Source: Fragilaria radians (Eukaryota > Bacillariophyta > Fragilariophyceae > Fragilariales > Fragilariaceae). Taken from it: a stretch of 11,194 bases of DNA. The notes beneath the pieces were generated by a model. It was not told where the DNA came from and ran no database searches. It was given only the letters and a program-made list of their open reading frames with translations. Positions 1-8,164 of this stretch are shown here, one piece after another. The stretch lies in assembly GCA_900642245.1 (NCBI GenBank), contig CAAAJI010000060.1:206122-217315 (forward strand), read 5' to 3'. Numbering within the stretch: the stretch's first letter is position 1; each line of letters begins with the position of its first letter. Both the position numbers and the translations under genes were made by a program.

Positions 1-470
1 GAACGTAAGGGATATTTCCAATATGCTTGAACTAAGAACTTCTCACTCCAAGTCGACCATACTTCCTTATTCCTGTAAAATTCAATGCTTTAATAGCACT
101 AATATCACTCATTCTCAAACCAGGCTAAGCCTTCAGAGAGAATGCATTTATGAAATTGTGAATAACAGCCTAAGTGAATTGGAGAAGAAGTACCTAAACC
201 CTTTTGTTTATACATGATACAAAGTTTTCATCATGTCAATTGTAACTGATTATTTGAATTAATTTGATGTTTCTATTTCCGAGTGGTCACCTCCGATAGA
301 CTGTTGTATTCTTGTTAGAGAGCATTTTCACACTTAAATTGTAAGCTTTGAAACAATTAATATATTCTATCGCTAGTTAGAGTGTCTTCTCTTCACTGTT
401 TGGAGAGTTAAAAGGCACCGTTACCAAAGTATCTAATGACTCAATGAAACCTCTCAAAGCTCAATTTTGA
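1..470. other. Unassigned AT-rich sequence at left edge
   Basis: No gene is recognised here. A 64-residue open frame on the + strand (23-217) has no domain, repeat or composition that I can identify, and it is short enough to be chance. The stretch lies directly upstream of the tandem-repeat segment that begins at 471, so it could be the outer part of an LTR of the + strand B-type element. I could not find its second copy elsewhere in the window, because the right-hand repeat copy starts only at the equivalent of position ~497. Confidence 0.3.
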
Positions 471-649
471 CTGTACTTCCGGCATCACAGGTCACTCTTG
501 TCTTCTACCAATCTCCAAGTTCAACTAAAGCTGTACTTCTTAACTACTTAGGCTGTGGTTGTCTTCTACCAACTCAAGTTCAACGGATGCTGTACTTCCT
601 TCAACTACTCAGGCTCTGTTGTGTACTACCAATTCAAGTTCAACGGTTA
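471..649 (+). repeat. Three ~60 bp tandem units, left copy
   Basis: Three head-to-tail units start at about 471, 531 and 590, each 59-60 bp long. Each opens with CTGTACTTC, has a TTGTCTTCTACCAA-like centre and closes with CAAGTTCAAC. The units are diverged from each other by point changes and small indels. The same array recurs near 9836-9953, so it is part of a larger dispersed repeat and not a local microsatellite. Its position upstream of the leader and the gag-like start suggests a repeat array inside an LTR or 5' leader. Whether it has a promoter or enhancer role is inference only. Confidence 0.8.
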
Positions 650-1101
650 GTTAGTCAGAGTTTTATTTTAAGCAGGAATACGGATAGAGCCTTATTTCAA
701 CAGAGATACGCTAATTTCGTCAATATCTACCTGCCTAAGTTATATTCATTAAGTCTATAACTTCATCTACTAAGTAACATCCGTCTTGTATTAAGTCTGA
801 AACTCATCCCATATGTAAACTCCGTCAGTTACAACATCGAAAACGTCATCATATTTGAGTAGAAACGTACTATATAAAATCATCAGCATCATGAGTTCAC
901 CTACAAAAAGGGGAGTCACCCAAAATCCAAAGGAAGCTGACCAAGGACTTAGGAGGTCAGCAAGAATTAGTAAGAAACAACCTGGTGGTCATGTTAGAAG
1001 ACCAGAAGGCCGTCAGACAAAAAGATCTATCTCATCTAAAGACACAAAGATGCCAAACGTATCAAGTCAGCATCATCTACTGAGAAGCAAAAGTTAGATA
1101 T
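497..1101 (+). mobile_element. Direct-repeat copy 1: retroelement leader plus gag start
   Basis: This segment matches 9800-10462 in the same orientation at high identity, with small indels. One is a block of roughly 50 bp, in two pieces, present near 9970-10057 of the other copy and missing near 662-690 here. Order: tandem 60 bp units, a spacer rich in AAGTCTG/AACTTCATCTACTAAGTAAC text, a very well conserved block at 829-858, a TATATAAA box at 871-878, then an ATG at 891 opening a basic gag-like frame. Identity between the copies ends abruptly after GTTAGATATA (1101 and 10462). I read it as the 5' part (LTR or leader plus gag N-terminus) of a B-type copia element. No clear primer-binding site was found, so the LTR boundary is not fixed. 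Confidence 0.65.
871..878 (+). promoter_or_regulatory. TATA-like box before gag-like ATG
   Basis: TATATAAA lies 12 bp upstream of the ATG at 891 and is kept at the matching place (10232-10239) in the second repeat copy. Such a short distance would put the transcription start at or beyond the ATG if this were a classical TATA box. It may therefore be AT-rich leader sequence and not a true promoter. Confidence 0.3.
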
Positions 1102-1220
1102 ACTTAGCAGCCCCAAGAAAGATAATCCTACAGTCATCAAGAGTCAAGAGGCATGGTTGATACCGTTTTTGAAGCATTGGTTAATGATAATTCTTTTCCA
1201 GAAACATGCAATTGCCAATA
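891..1220 (+). pseudogene. Gag-like N-terminal fragment, B-type copia, frameshifted
   Basis: The ATG at 891 opens a 68-codon frame to a stop at 1097. It begins MSSPTKRGVTQNPKEADQG and holds a basic RRSARISKK cluster, the kind of Arg/Ser-rich start seen on copia Gag proteins. A neighbouring frame continues the basic, lysine-rich character past the stop, which suggests a one-base frameshift near 1050. A further frame then reads MVDTVFEALVNDNSFPETCN at about 1153-1212, a plausible piece of coding sequence, before the strand switch near 1217. The start at 891 is preferred because the ATG and its surroundings are conserved at 10252. Assignment to Gag rests on context and composition; no zinc knuckle is present. 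Confidence 0.5.
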
Positions 1221-1545
1221 TTTTGTGCATTCTGCACCAATCGTCGTTTCTTAATGTCATCGTCATTCGAAGTAGTTTGGTCAAGCAAAGCAAGTTCTGT
1301 GAATGCATCTTCATAGTCTTGTACCCATTTAAACAGCCCCCCTTTATAATGACGATGAAAGACTGTTGTAATGACATTTTCTAGCTTTTTAATCCTAACA
1401 TTCCTATTGTCATCAGTCTCATATTGATTAACCAGCTGATACCTTGCCCGAATACCATCTTGCTTATTTCTATTCTCCGTCAAGATTCTACGTCCTATGC
1501 CACCTTGACAAGTACTGAGTAGTGCTCCATACAGTGTGTGGAATG
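1181..1545 (-). pseudogene. Gag middle fragment, copia, opposite strand
   Basis: Read on the minus strand from about 1545 down, an open frame gives residues such as IRARYQLVNQYETDD, then GLFKWVQDYEDAFTELALL, then KKRRLVQNAQNIG. A Trp/aromatic start, a helix with YEDAFTEL and a charged KKRR segment are in the style of a copia capsid-type Gag (family knowledge from memory). There is no ATG; the frame is open up to the LTR end at 1539 and so is 5' truncated there. Gag-like text stops near 1222, where GCAATTGC marks a switch to + strand gag-like sequence. The last ten or so codons (to 1181) are antisense read-through. Confidence 0.55.
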
Positions 1546-1975
1546 ATAAATTCGTTCTAAAATAAAATTGTGCTATAAAATATTATTTTTTGTAAATTGT
1601 GAGCCTATAATTTAATTTACTACTTTCTATAAAAGAATCGCTACAACTACCGTTGCAAACTCTTTTCTGAACCGTTAAGATGTGCCAAAGATATTCTAAC
1701 ATATATCTGAGTTTCTCTAACATATCAAAGATTTAACAATCAATGATCTTGTTTAGTAAATTATCAATATCGTTGATAAAAACAACTGAAAAACTAGTGA
1801 TGAAGAGTATCTTTAAAGAATAAAACTAAATAAATAGTTCCAATACCAAAAGGATCCTTCATAATGTAGGACTCGAACCCATAGCATCGCGAATACTTGA
1901 CATTACTTAACCAGTTCACTTTCAGCTAGTAAAACTAAAATAAATAAATTATCACAATATCTTGCTTTTCCCCAA
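1539..1975 (-). mobile_element. A-family LTR, 5' truncated, minus orientation
   Basis: This is an inverted copy of 8640-9119. Both copies end in the same way, with ...TTCCA on the element strand, a CA terminus at 1539 here and 9119 there. They share long matched blocks, including CGCTACAACTACCGTTGCAA and the text around GGTTCGAGTCC. Relative to the other copy it lacks about 30 bp (equivalent to 8663-8692), apparently lost between short AAG repeats. It also lacks everything outside about 1975, including the LTR's 5' end. It sits just downstream of the B RNase H on the same strand, although it belongs to the LTR family attached to the A-type RNase H. Confidence 0.75.
1869..1879 (-). promoter_or_regulatory. 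tRNA-type B box inside LTR (left copy)
   Basis: The minus strand reads GGTTCGAGTCC, an exact match to the RNA polymerase III B-box consensus GGTTCGANTCC. A weaker A-box-like AGTGAACTGGTTA lies upstream at tRNA-like spacing. The same pair is conserved in the inverted copy (8736-8786). No full cloverleaf forms, so this is not called a tRNA gene. Function is inference. Confidence 0.4.
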
Positions 1976-2094
1976 ATATCTGAAGGTATATCTGATACCT
2001 ATACCTATAGAACTAAGCCTCCTCCTTGCTTTGACATGTAATAAAGTTTTCCAATAGATGATTCTCCTAAATATCCTAATCATGTAAGTACCTT
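1976..2094. other. Short spacer after B pol
   Basis: This sequence lies between the last B pol stop (2095, minus) and the LTR copy. No gene is seen. Positions 1953-1988 match 10714-10748 at 32 of 36 bases, same orientation, so at least the left end is a repeated piece shared with the flank of the second B fragment. A purine-rich AAATGAAAGG just after the pol stop on the minus strand could be a decayed polypurine tract. Confidence 0.35.
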
Positions 2095-3083
2095 TCATTT
2101 TTGAATCTTGGGAACAGGGAACAACCAATTCTTGACCAAATGATGAAATCTTTGATTACTTAAGGGCTTTGTCAGGATGGCACTGGCATTTTCTTCACTC
2201 TTCACATATGCCTACCTCATCACTTTTGCCGCAACAGCCTCCCGTACTTGATGATAAACATTGCACTATGCTTTTTCTTCAAAACACTTGAAGGAACTGA
2301 AGTATTTAAAACCACTGACATGTTATCTCCTAACATGAAAGTGGGTCCATCTAAGGCCAAACCTAACAACCTCGACATAAATCCAACCTCCGGAATGAGT
2401 TCTGTAGCAATCCTGGACGCTACTAATTCGGAACCATAAGTTGAAGTTTCTACTGTCTTCTGACGTTTAGATACCCATCTGATTGGCGTATTATTCAACA
2501 TCATATGGATACCTGTGATGGACCTTCTTGTTACTAAATCATGTGCATGATCTGCATCTACATAGACAGTCACCCGGATTTTTGATCTCTTTGACATAGG
2601 AAGGTCATTTGGAATGTTTTCTTCAGCATCTGAATAGAAATCTTTCCAATTCGGGTGATCCCCAACAGGGTATACGGAATGATCTGAATACGTTGTATCA
2701 ATAATAACTCTCCCCTTTGGAAAGGTCTTAAGGTAAGATAGAATTTTCTTAACAGCCTTCAAATGTCCTTCTCATGGTGACATGTTGAATCTACTCATTG
2801 CAGAAGTGACAGAGGCAATATCAAATCTCCCTAGAACAATTATCCAGATACAACATCCTATTTTTGATCTGTACTTAGCTGAATCTTCATCTGTACATAA
2901 TGGTGTGTCATCTTCTTCAGGATGATACCCTTCACATATGGGAGTCTTGATGGGTTTCAGTTCTTTACCAAAAAGGTTCTCAAACTTAGGAATGACATTC
3001 TGGATATAAGTTCTGGCCGCTTGGTTCTTCCATGAATCACCGAGGAATTCCACATTTCAACCTAAATAGTACTCAAGAATACC
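2095..3083 (-). pseudogene. Copia RNase H, B lineage, broken
   Basis: This is the C-terminal part of a copia Pol polyprotein. The RNase H removes the RNA strand of the RNA/DNA hybrid during reverse transcription. The minus strand shows the connector (YIQNVIPKFENLFGKELKPI), then VYVDADHAHDLVTRRSITG with the first Asp, ETSTYGSELVASR with the Glu, and MLGDNMSVVLNTSVPSS with the next Asp. A terminal ILTKPL block and a tail ending ...NWLFPVPKIQ follow, with a TGA at 2097-2095. Damage: in-frame TGA near 3058, TGA at 2774-2772, a frameshift near 2245-2260, and a TAG just after it. The Asp that I expect before ILTKPL is Ala. It follows the RT without a gap and belongs to the same element. Confidence 0.85.
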
Positions 3084-3840
3084 TACATTCTTATATATAA
3101 ATAAATTTTCTCTAAGGACTTAATTACTGCCATAGGATCCTTGATCCAAATAAGAATATCATCCACATATGTAGCTACATATTCATAGTGTGATGTCTTA
3201 TCTATCATCCATAAGTCCGGATCATACTTAGTTTTCTTGAATCCCAATGTTAGCAATGACTCTGCTAAATGTTCATGAAATCTTGCAGCAGAAGTCTTCA
3301 TTCCATATAATGACTTATTAATAATTAGATTCTTTCCATATATTGTTGTGCCAAACTCTGGACCAGCAGTAATGTAGACCTTCTCCTTGCTTTTTCCATA
3401 TAAAAAGGAATTTCCAGTATCACATGCACAACAGGAGAATCCATGTAATTCTTCTAAGAAAAACCCAATCCTTACGGTATCCATTCGTACAGCACTTGAA
3501 TAAATGTCTTCCTTTTCATTAACTGTCCAATTGCCCCCCTGCAACCAATCTTACTCTATGTCTTAGGTCATATTTGACATCAAATACTATGTGATACGGA
3601 ATCTGTTGATATCCATTAGAATACTCTCTCCTCAATCACGTACTATGAATGTCTGATAATCTGTAAGCTGCTTAAGCTCTGTCCCAATAGCATGTTCCTA
3701 TAGATTATTACCGTTTTTCTTGTCTAAATTGATAGCATTCTTTATTCCTTTGGGTACTTGAATTCCGAATTTGTACTTAATGCTTGTTGGACTTGTTGAA
3801 ACCTTGTGTAACCTGGCAATATCCACAGGTGTTTTAGCCT
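3084..3840 (-). pseudogene. Copia reverse transcriptase, B lineage, broken
   Basis: RNA-directed DNA polymerase domain of a Ty1/copia Pol. From the 5' side on the minus strand: KYKFGIQVPKGIKNAINLDK in the RT lead-in, a stop TAG, then LKQLTDYQTFI. After a TGA and a frameshift near 3615-3640 comes HRVRLVAGGNWT and the fingers/palm region. The first catalytic Asp is in ACDTGNSFLYG, SLYGMKTSAARFHEHL is the conserved copia LYG(L/M)K block, and YVDDILIW carries the YxDD active site. All three catalytic Asp residues are still present although the frame is broken. The CoDi-like wording (CDTGNSFLYG, YEYVATYVDD) is what points to diatom-type copia; that comparison is from memory. Confidence 0.88.
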
Positions 3841-4455
3841 TGCACTACTGCACAAGATGATAAAAGGCATCCTAGTTAACTATGCAACATATTCTAGATT
3901 TAGATGAGTAAATATAAGAATATTGTTTCTAGTTTTGTTTACTATGTACTAGCGATAACTTGTACGTCTCCAGTATCGGCACACTCACACATCTCTTAGG
4001 TTAGTAACCTATTGCAGTATTGCTAGACTGTATTGCCTACAACTTATAGTTAGGTATTATCTTAACAAGCTTAACTGAAAGGTCTGCCATGTCCAATATA
4101 TGTTGTTGATGCAATCGATCTAGCTCAGCTTGAGAGTTAGATCTCATCAAATCCCATGGTATATCTGACACTCAGTAGCTCCTAGCTGAAGATCTATTTT
4201 TTTAAATTCTCCTGACCTTGAAGCATACATACATCATACAAAGGGAAGAAGACTTCTTGACCACTTGAGTTACAGATGGCTTGTAACTTTGACCTAGTTC
4301 TATCTGCAGCATTTTGGTGCAAATAACCTGTTGTGGACCTTGCTCTGCTTGCCACGTCATCATTCTGCATCCTTGTTTTCTGTTTAGAATGACTATTTCT
4401 AGGAACATTACATAGCATCATATCTAACTTATTAATCGTTTCTGGGACATCTGAT
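3841..4455 (-). pseudogene. Integrase-RT linker region of B Pol, heavily decayed
   Basis: This stretch lies between the B integrase tail and the RT lead-in on the same strand. A 75-residue frame (4421-4194) reads ...NDDVASRARSTTGYLHQ.. then DRTRSKLQ and EVFFPLYDV, which resembles the poorly conserved Arg/Ser-rich linker of CoDi-like elements. Further down another frame reads VSDIPWDLMRSNSQAELDRL before more stops. No catalytic motif is expected here and none is seen. Frames change several times and there are many stops, so the region is called by position and weak resemblance, not by a domain. Confidence 0.6.
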
Positions 4456-5360
4456 TTAAATGATACCCGTTTGTTTTAATGCTGCTGCTGATCTGACAAC
4501 ACCTCTGTGTAATATTGTGCTTACATCATTCTTTAATATCTTGAATGTCAGTTTGTCTCCTACTTTGTGTGCAAAACCTACAAAGTATCCAGGTTTCTCA
4601 ATGGTTTCTGGAAGTAAAACATTAGGATATGGGAGATATCTGGTGCCCCCCCCCCCCCCCCATCGAAACTTTTTCTTGTATTTTCCCGTTGATTTGACGG
4701 TTTGCACTTAGATTATGAACTTTTGCCAAGTAATCCTGTGTTAGGAACCACATAGTATCTGGTGCGCCAGTACTCTCCAATAACTCTTGAGCATGTGATT
4801 TTAAGTATTTTACCCCATTTAGTGCTGCAGGAGTTTGCCATGGGCTGTGTAGTTCTGTCTATTGATCTGCCATGACCAGGTCCCAATGGATTCGACGAAC
4901 GCGTTGACTGATTTCAGACCATGTTGCCTTATAAAATCAAGATATAAATCTGGAAATTCAGACTCAGTCTTCATCCCTGTAACATATAGCATCTTGGAAG
5001 TCATGCCAAAGGATACTTCTGCAAAGTGGTATCCTTCAATTGACTTGGTACTAGAAAATAAGTATCTGTAGCAATAACTTCATTTAACCTCTTATGCCTT
5101 AATATTTGAAACCGACTTTTAAGATGGCGTCGCATAGGATAATGAACAGTAGATTTGGCAAATTGTGTAGTTTGTTGTAGTGTATGATGTATGACATCAT
5201 GTGGCCTAAACGCAAAATAAGGTGACAATCTTTCATAATCAATTTTGCTAGGCAGAGCTTTACTAAAGTGAGGATCTGTGTTTACTAAGATTGAGTCATT
5301 GACAATAGTCTGTTGGACAGTATCAGCATAGAAAAATAAACGAGCAGGTTTTCCCCTTAG
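4456..5360 (-). pseudogene. Copia integrase, B lineage, catalytic residues lost
   Basis: DDE-type integrase that would insert the element's cDNA into host DNA. The minus strand frame opens at the junction with A (KPARLFFYADTVQQ), continues through YERLSPYFAFRPHDVIHHT and MRRHLKSRFQILRHKRLNEV, and reaches ATDTYF, which carries the first catalytic Asp. A frameshift near 5040 leads to KSIEGYH and MTSKMLYVTGMKTESEFPD. After IRQHG the usual RRDN-type block with the second Asp is absent and the sequence jumps to SEISQRVRRIH. The Glu region reads TPAALNG where PAE.NG is usual. An in-frame TAG, a C16 run and a ~41 bp deletion follow. The tail KPGYFVGFAHKVGDKLTFKI..RGVVRSA is the conserved copia integrase C-terminus. 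Confidence 0.85.
4646..4661. repeat. 16-base poly-C tract
   Basis: An uninterrupted C16 run (G16 in the reading direction of the integrase). The homologous place in the second B fragment (near 11093-11098) has only five C. It has expanded a Gly-coding site and left the downstream text out of frame. Confidence 0.9.
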
Positions 5361-5712
5361 GCTTCTTCAAATGTTTTTGGTTCTTCCACCAAATCGGCTG
5401 CATTCAATGCAACATCAGCCTTTTCAGCTATCAACTCCCTTCCTGAATCTTACTCTTTGATACACCTCAATGTGTCAGGGTTAAACCAGCTCTTTAACTT
5501 CGAAATTTCTTTCAAGACTTTTGCACTTTTGGATGTTTCATCTGTCTTTGTTGGTAATTCCATTTGCTCCTTTGTCGCATCATTGTCAAGTTCCGAATCC
5601 GATAAATCATCTTCAACCTTCTCAAGGCTATCCTTTGACTTCATCCATTGTCCATATGTTTTATTCAACTAAATAATGTCTCTTGAATTAATGATTTGAT
5701 TTGTTTTCGGAT
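5361..5712 (-). pseudogene. A-lineage integrase C-terminal tail, truncated
   Basis: This continues the A Pol after an internal deletion. The frame reads RLLNPKTNQIINSRDII, then TAG at 5671-5669 where Trp is usual, then LNKTYGQWMKSKDSLE. An acidic linker (DDLSDSELDNDAT) and a Lys-rich stretch ending KLKSWFNPDTLRCIKE follow. A TAA at 5452-5450 interrupts; the same frame goes on to ADVALNAADLVEEPKTFEEA and ends at about 5361. PKTFEEA normally stands at the start of the copia RT region, so A is cut off exactly where its RT should begin. The RT and RNase H of this copy are missing from the strand and B integrase sequence takes over. Confidence 0.8.
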
Positions 5713-6948
5713 TCAACAGTCTTTGCTTTTAAGCATTAATTCCGATGGCGACTTTTTCTTCTCTCTATTGACAATTACATTTTCATAAAATGTAGCTGTA
5801 GATGCGCACTCAGCCCATAAACCCTTACGAAATTCACCCTCAATACCTGACCTATTCATCATAGCCCAAATTCTTCCATAAAGTGTCTGGAACTTCCGTT
5901 CCACCTTACCATTTCTCTGAGGTGTCCGTGGACCTGCATATTTGAATTATACCTGCAAATTTTGTTGCTTACAACGCTTTTCCAGCGCAAAGGTCTCACC
6001 AGCATCATCAAGTCTCAAATACTTTACACTTCTTAGCTCCTTAATCAAATCAACAACCCTTTCTTTAAGCTCAGACTTGGTCTTCATAAAATAACTCCAA
6101 CAATAACCCGAATAATCATTGACAATCAATGCACAAAACTTCAAACCACCAAAGCTCACTCCTTGAATTGAACTTATATCAACATAAAGCCTTTCACCAG
6201 CTATCAAAAAGCCTCCCTTCCAGTCTTTATTGACGTTTATCTTCCTAGCTTTGCCGATAGAACACGCTTCACACGTGTCAAATGTTCCAATGGCTTCATA
6301 ACCCAATGCATTTCTGGTCAATCTTGCACTTGCCTCGCCATAGTGACCCAAAATCTGATGTAGATCGCTAATAGTGATCGTATTTTTGGACTTTCCCTTC
6401 CTTGACTCAACAACTGTAGCGCTAACAGCATTTAATAGTGGTTTCATCCTAATCCCAGGCACAAAACCATTCTTTGATGTCACAAACCTGTCAAACAAAA
6501 TAGTTACGCTTCCTTTCATCAACTTGATTCTTTCACCATCATTGCCCAGAGTGAAACCATTCTGCAAAGCTTTTCCAATACTGAATAGATTTACCCATAG
6601 ATCTGGTACATATTTTACATTTTGGAGCGTGACGATTAATTTCTCACCATTTCTCGAGGTTTCCCATTTCTTTGCAAGCATCACATTACCGTAACCAACG
6701 GTTATTTCCTCGGATATCATTGTGTAGTCATACAAAAATTTATCATCATTGCAATAGTGGCAGGAAACTCCACGGTCACCAATCCAAATGTCACATTCAA
6801 ACTCTACAATTTTTGTTATTGACGAAAGTAGCACATCTGCTGTACCGGCAACGCCATTTTCAGTACCACCAAAGTTTAAATTCTTCTTCATCAATTTGAA
6901 ACCATTTGCTTTCACATGACCAGTCTTTTTACAGTAACTGCAAACCAC
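5713..6948 (-). pseudogene. Copia protease and integrase core, A lineage
   Basis: Pol N-terminal half. It begins in the second zinc knuckle (CSYCKKTGHVKANGF; the last Cys is Gly). A retropepsin-like segment follows, with WIGDRGVSCHYCND where the catalytic triplet is normally D-S/T-G (D at 6777-6775, Arg at 6774-6772), and VKYVPDLWVNLFSIGKA. The integrase zinc-binding unit has H197, H202, C226 and C229 of the frame starting at 6948. The catalytic core has D257 (RLYVDISS) and D314 (LRLDDAGE). An in-frame TAA (5949-5947) comes next, and then the Glu in NGKVERKFQTL. Counting the stop as one residue, D314 and the Glu are separated by exactly 35 residues, the D(35)E spacing. The C-terminal part is deleted after SPSELMLKSK. 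Confidence 0.9.
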
Positions 6949-7745
6949 ATCTTTTTCTCATTTAAATCCGGTTTTGACTTACATTGTGCGGCTTTGTGGT
7001 CAAACTTGCCACAATTTCTGCATTTTCCTATAAACTGCGTAGTAAACAATGCGTTTTCTTCTCCAGATTCATCGTTTTGCTTTGTTGAAAGCCTTTCAAA
7101 TCGTAAATTTAACTTTTCCTTAAGATCTGCAATTGACAACGGATTTTCTCTATTTCCATTCCGCTTCTCTAGCAACAACATCTGTAGCTCATAATCACCC
7201 GTCAAGCTATTCAAAAATTGAACCATAAACTGGTCATCAGTCATACTTGAGCCCATAACTTCCAACTTAATCTGTAGATCTTCTAAACTATTAATCCATA
7301 CCTCCGGATCTTCATTCTTGCCTAGCCTGATCTCTCTAAACATCCTTTCTGACGTGACCAATGAAGGGGCGGAAACAGGATCATATTTCTTCTTCAACTT
7401 CTCCCAAGCTAGTGCTGCATTACCATCTTCAAACTCTTTTGTCTTGCAACTCTTGAAAATTCCAAAAGCAATCTTTCATTGGCTATTACTTATATCAATA
7501 GACAGTATCAACTCCGTGTAGGCAATCTCGTTAAGTTCACTAATACTTAACAACTTCTTTCCTTCTTCTGTCTTCTCATCAGCTACTTCAAAGCTACTAG
7601 GTATTTCTTCTTTTCCTAACAGGACATCCTTCGTCCCTGAACGTTTAGCCTTTGCTAAAACCTTCTCACTCCAACTCTGCCATTCTTCTTTTCTTCCTGA
7701 AAAATTAAGAACCTGAATAGAAATAATTGAAACGTGAACTGAATC
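6912..7745 (-). pseudogene. Copia Gag, A lineage, with zinc knuckles
   Basis: Structural capsid/nucleocapsid protein that would package the element's RNA. The frame is open from 7745 with no ATG. It reads VLNFSGRKEEWQSWSEKV, the usual copia Gag opening (a hydrophobic residue, F-S-G, then W). It has one in-frame TGA at 7478-7476 and continues with ALAWEKLKKKYDP and NSLEDLQIKLEVMGS. QFLNSLTGDYELQM then leads to the CCHC zinc knuckle CRNCGKFDHKAAQC (CX2CX4HX4C complete). Just after, an A-run (GAAAAAGAT) has a one-base frameshift, so the second knuckle lies in the next frame, shared with the protease-integrase entry. The lack of a start codon may mean a lost 5' end or a spliced leader (TTTCTATTCAG precedes). 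Confidence 0.88.
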
Positions 7746-8164
7746 TCAGAAGGTACGACAGACTACACATTTGTAACAATCATCTATACATGACCCAAGC
7801 ACTTTTATATTACCGTATAGGTAGAATTCTTGTTTTTAAAATAATCGTCATCCGAATAATGGACGGAATTTTGCTGTGATAGTTTCAGGAAGTTGGATGC
7901 CTAAAGTTAAGGTATGATTGGGTAAAAATGTTGTAGAGATCAAAGAATGATTTTCTTGTAACTTTGCAGTACGATATGATACAATAAATATCTTATTGAG
8001 TAGATCAGTATCAGAAAGATTGCAATACAAACGAATTCGAAGATATCTTTCTCAATTTTTGCACATTGCACAACAAACTCAATAAGTGATACTTAGTTAA
8101 ATAATTGCATCACAAGGTCATAAGTGATTTCTAAACTTATTATTATTCAAACTGAAATATTGGT
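7746..8164. other. Spacer between head-to-head A fragments
   Basis: No convincing gene is seen in these 420 bases. A 60-codon minus strand frame (8030-7848) has no recognisable motif. By position this should be 5' leader or LTR of the minus strand A element, but I found no match to the A-type LTR copies. Near 8158-8172 the text GAAATATTGGTGATCA resembles, in inverse, the AAATCACCAATATTC inside the LTR start (8605-8620), perhaps a leftover LTR scrap. Confidence 0.3.

Noticed and set aside
471..649. CRISPR-like array
   Set aside because: Units are contiguous and diverged, with no repeat/spacer alternation, and the setting is eukaryotic retroelement DNA.
467..760. 97-residue + strand frame with repeated LLN/CLLPTQVQR text
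   Set aside because: Its internal repeats simply reflect the 60 bp tandem DNA units. The second repeat copy does not keep the frame.
1157..1384. 75-residue + strand frame
   Set aside because: Antisense of the minus strand gag fragment over most of its length.
2248..2439. 63-residue + strand frame
   Set aside because: Antisense of the B RNase H, which has clear motifs on the minus strand.
4202..4421. MMYVCF text resembling an integrase core block
   Set aside because: It lies downstream of the integrase C-terminus and in a different frame from the better Arg/Ser-rich linker reading, so the likeness is chance.
4460..4711. 83-residue + strand frame with PPPPP stretch
   Set aside because: It is the antisense of the B integrase C-terminus. 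The similar + strand frame at 10844-11134 is the antisense of the second copy, which explains their resemblance.
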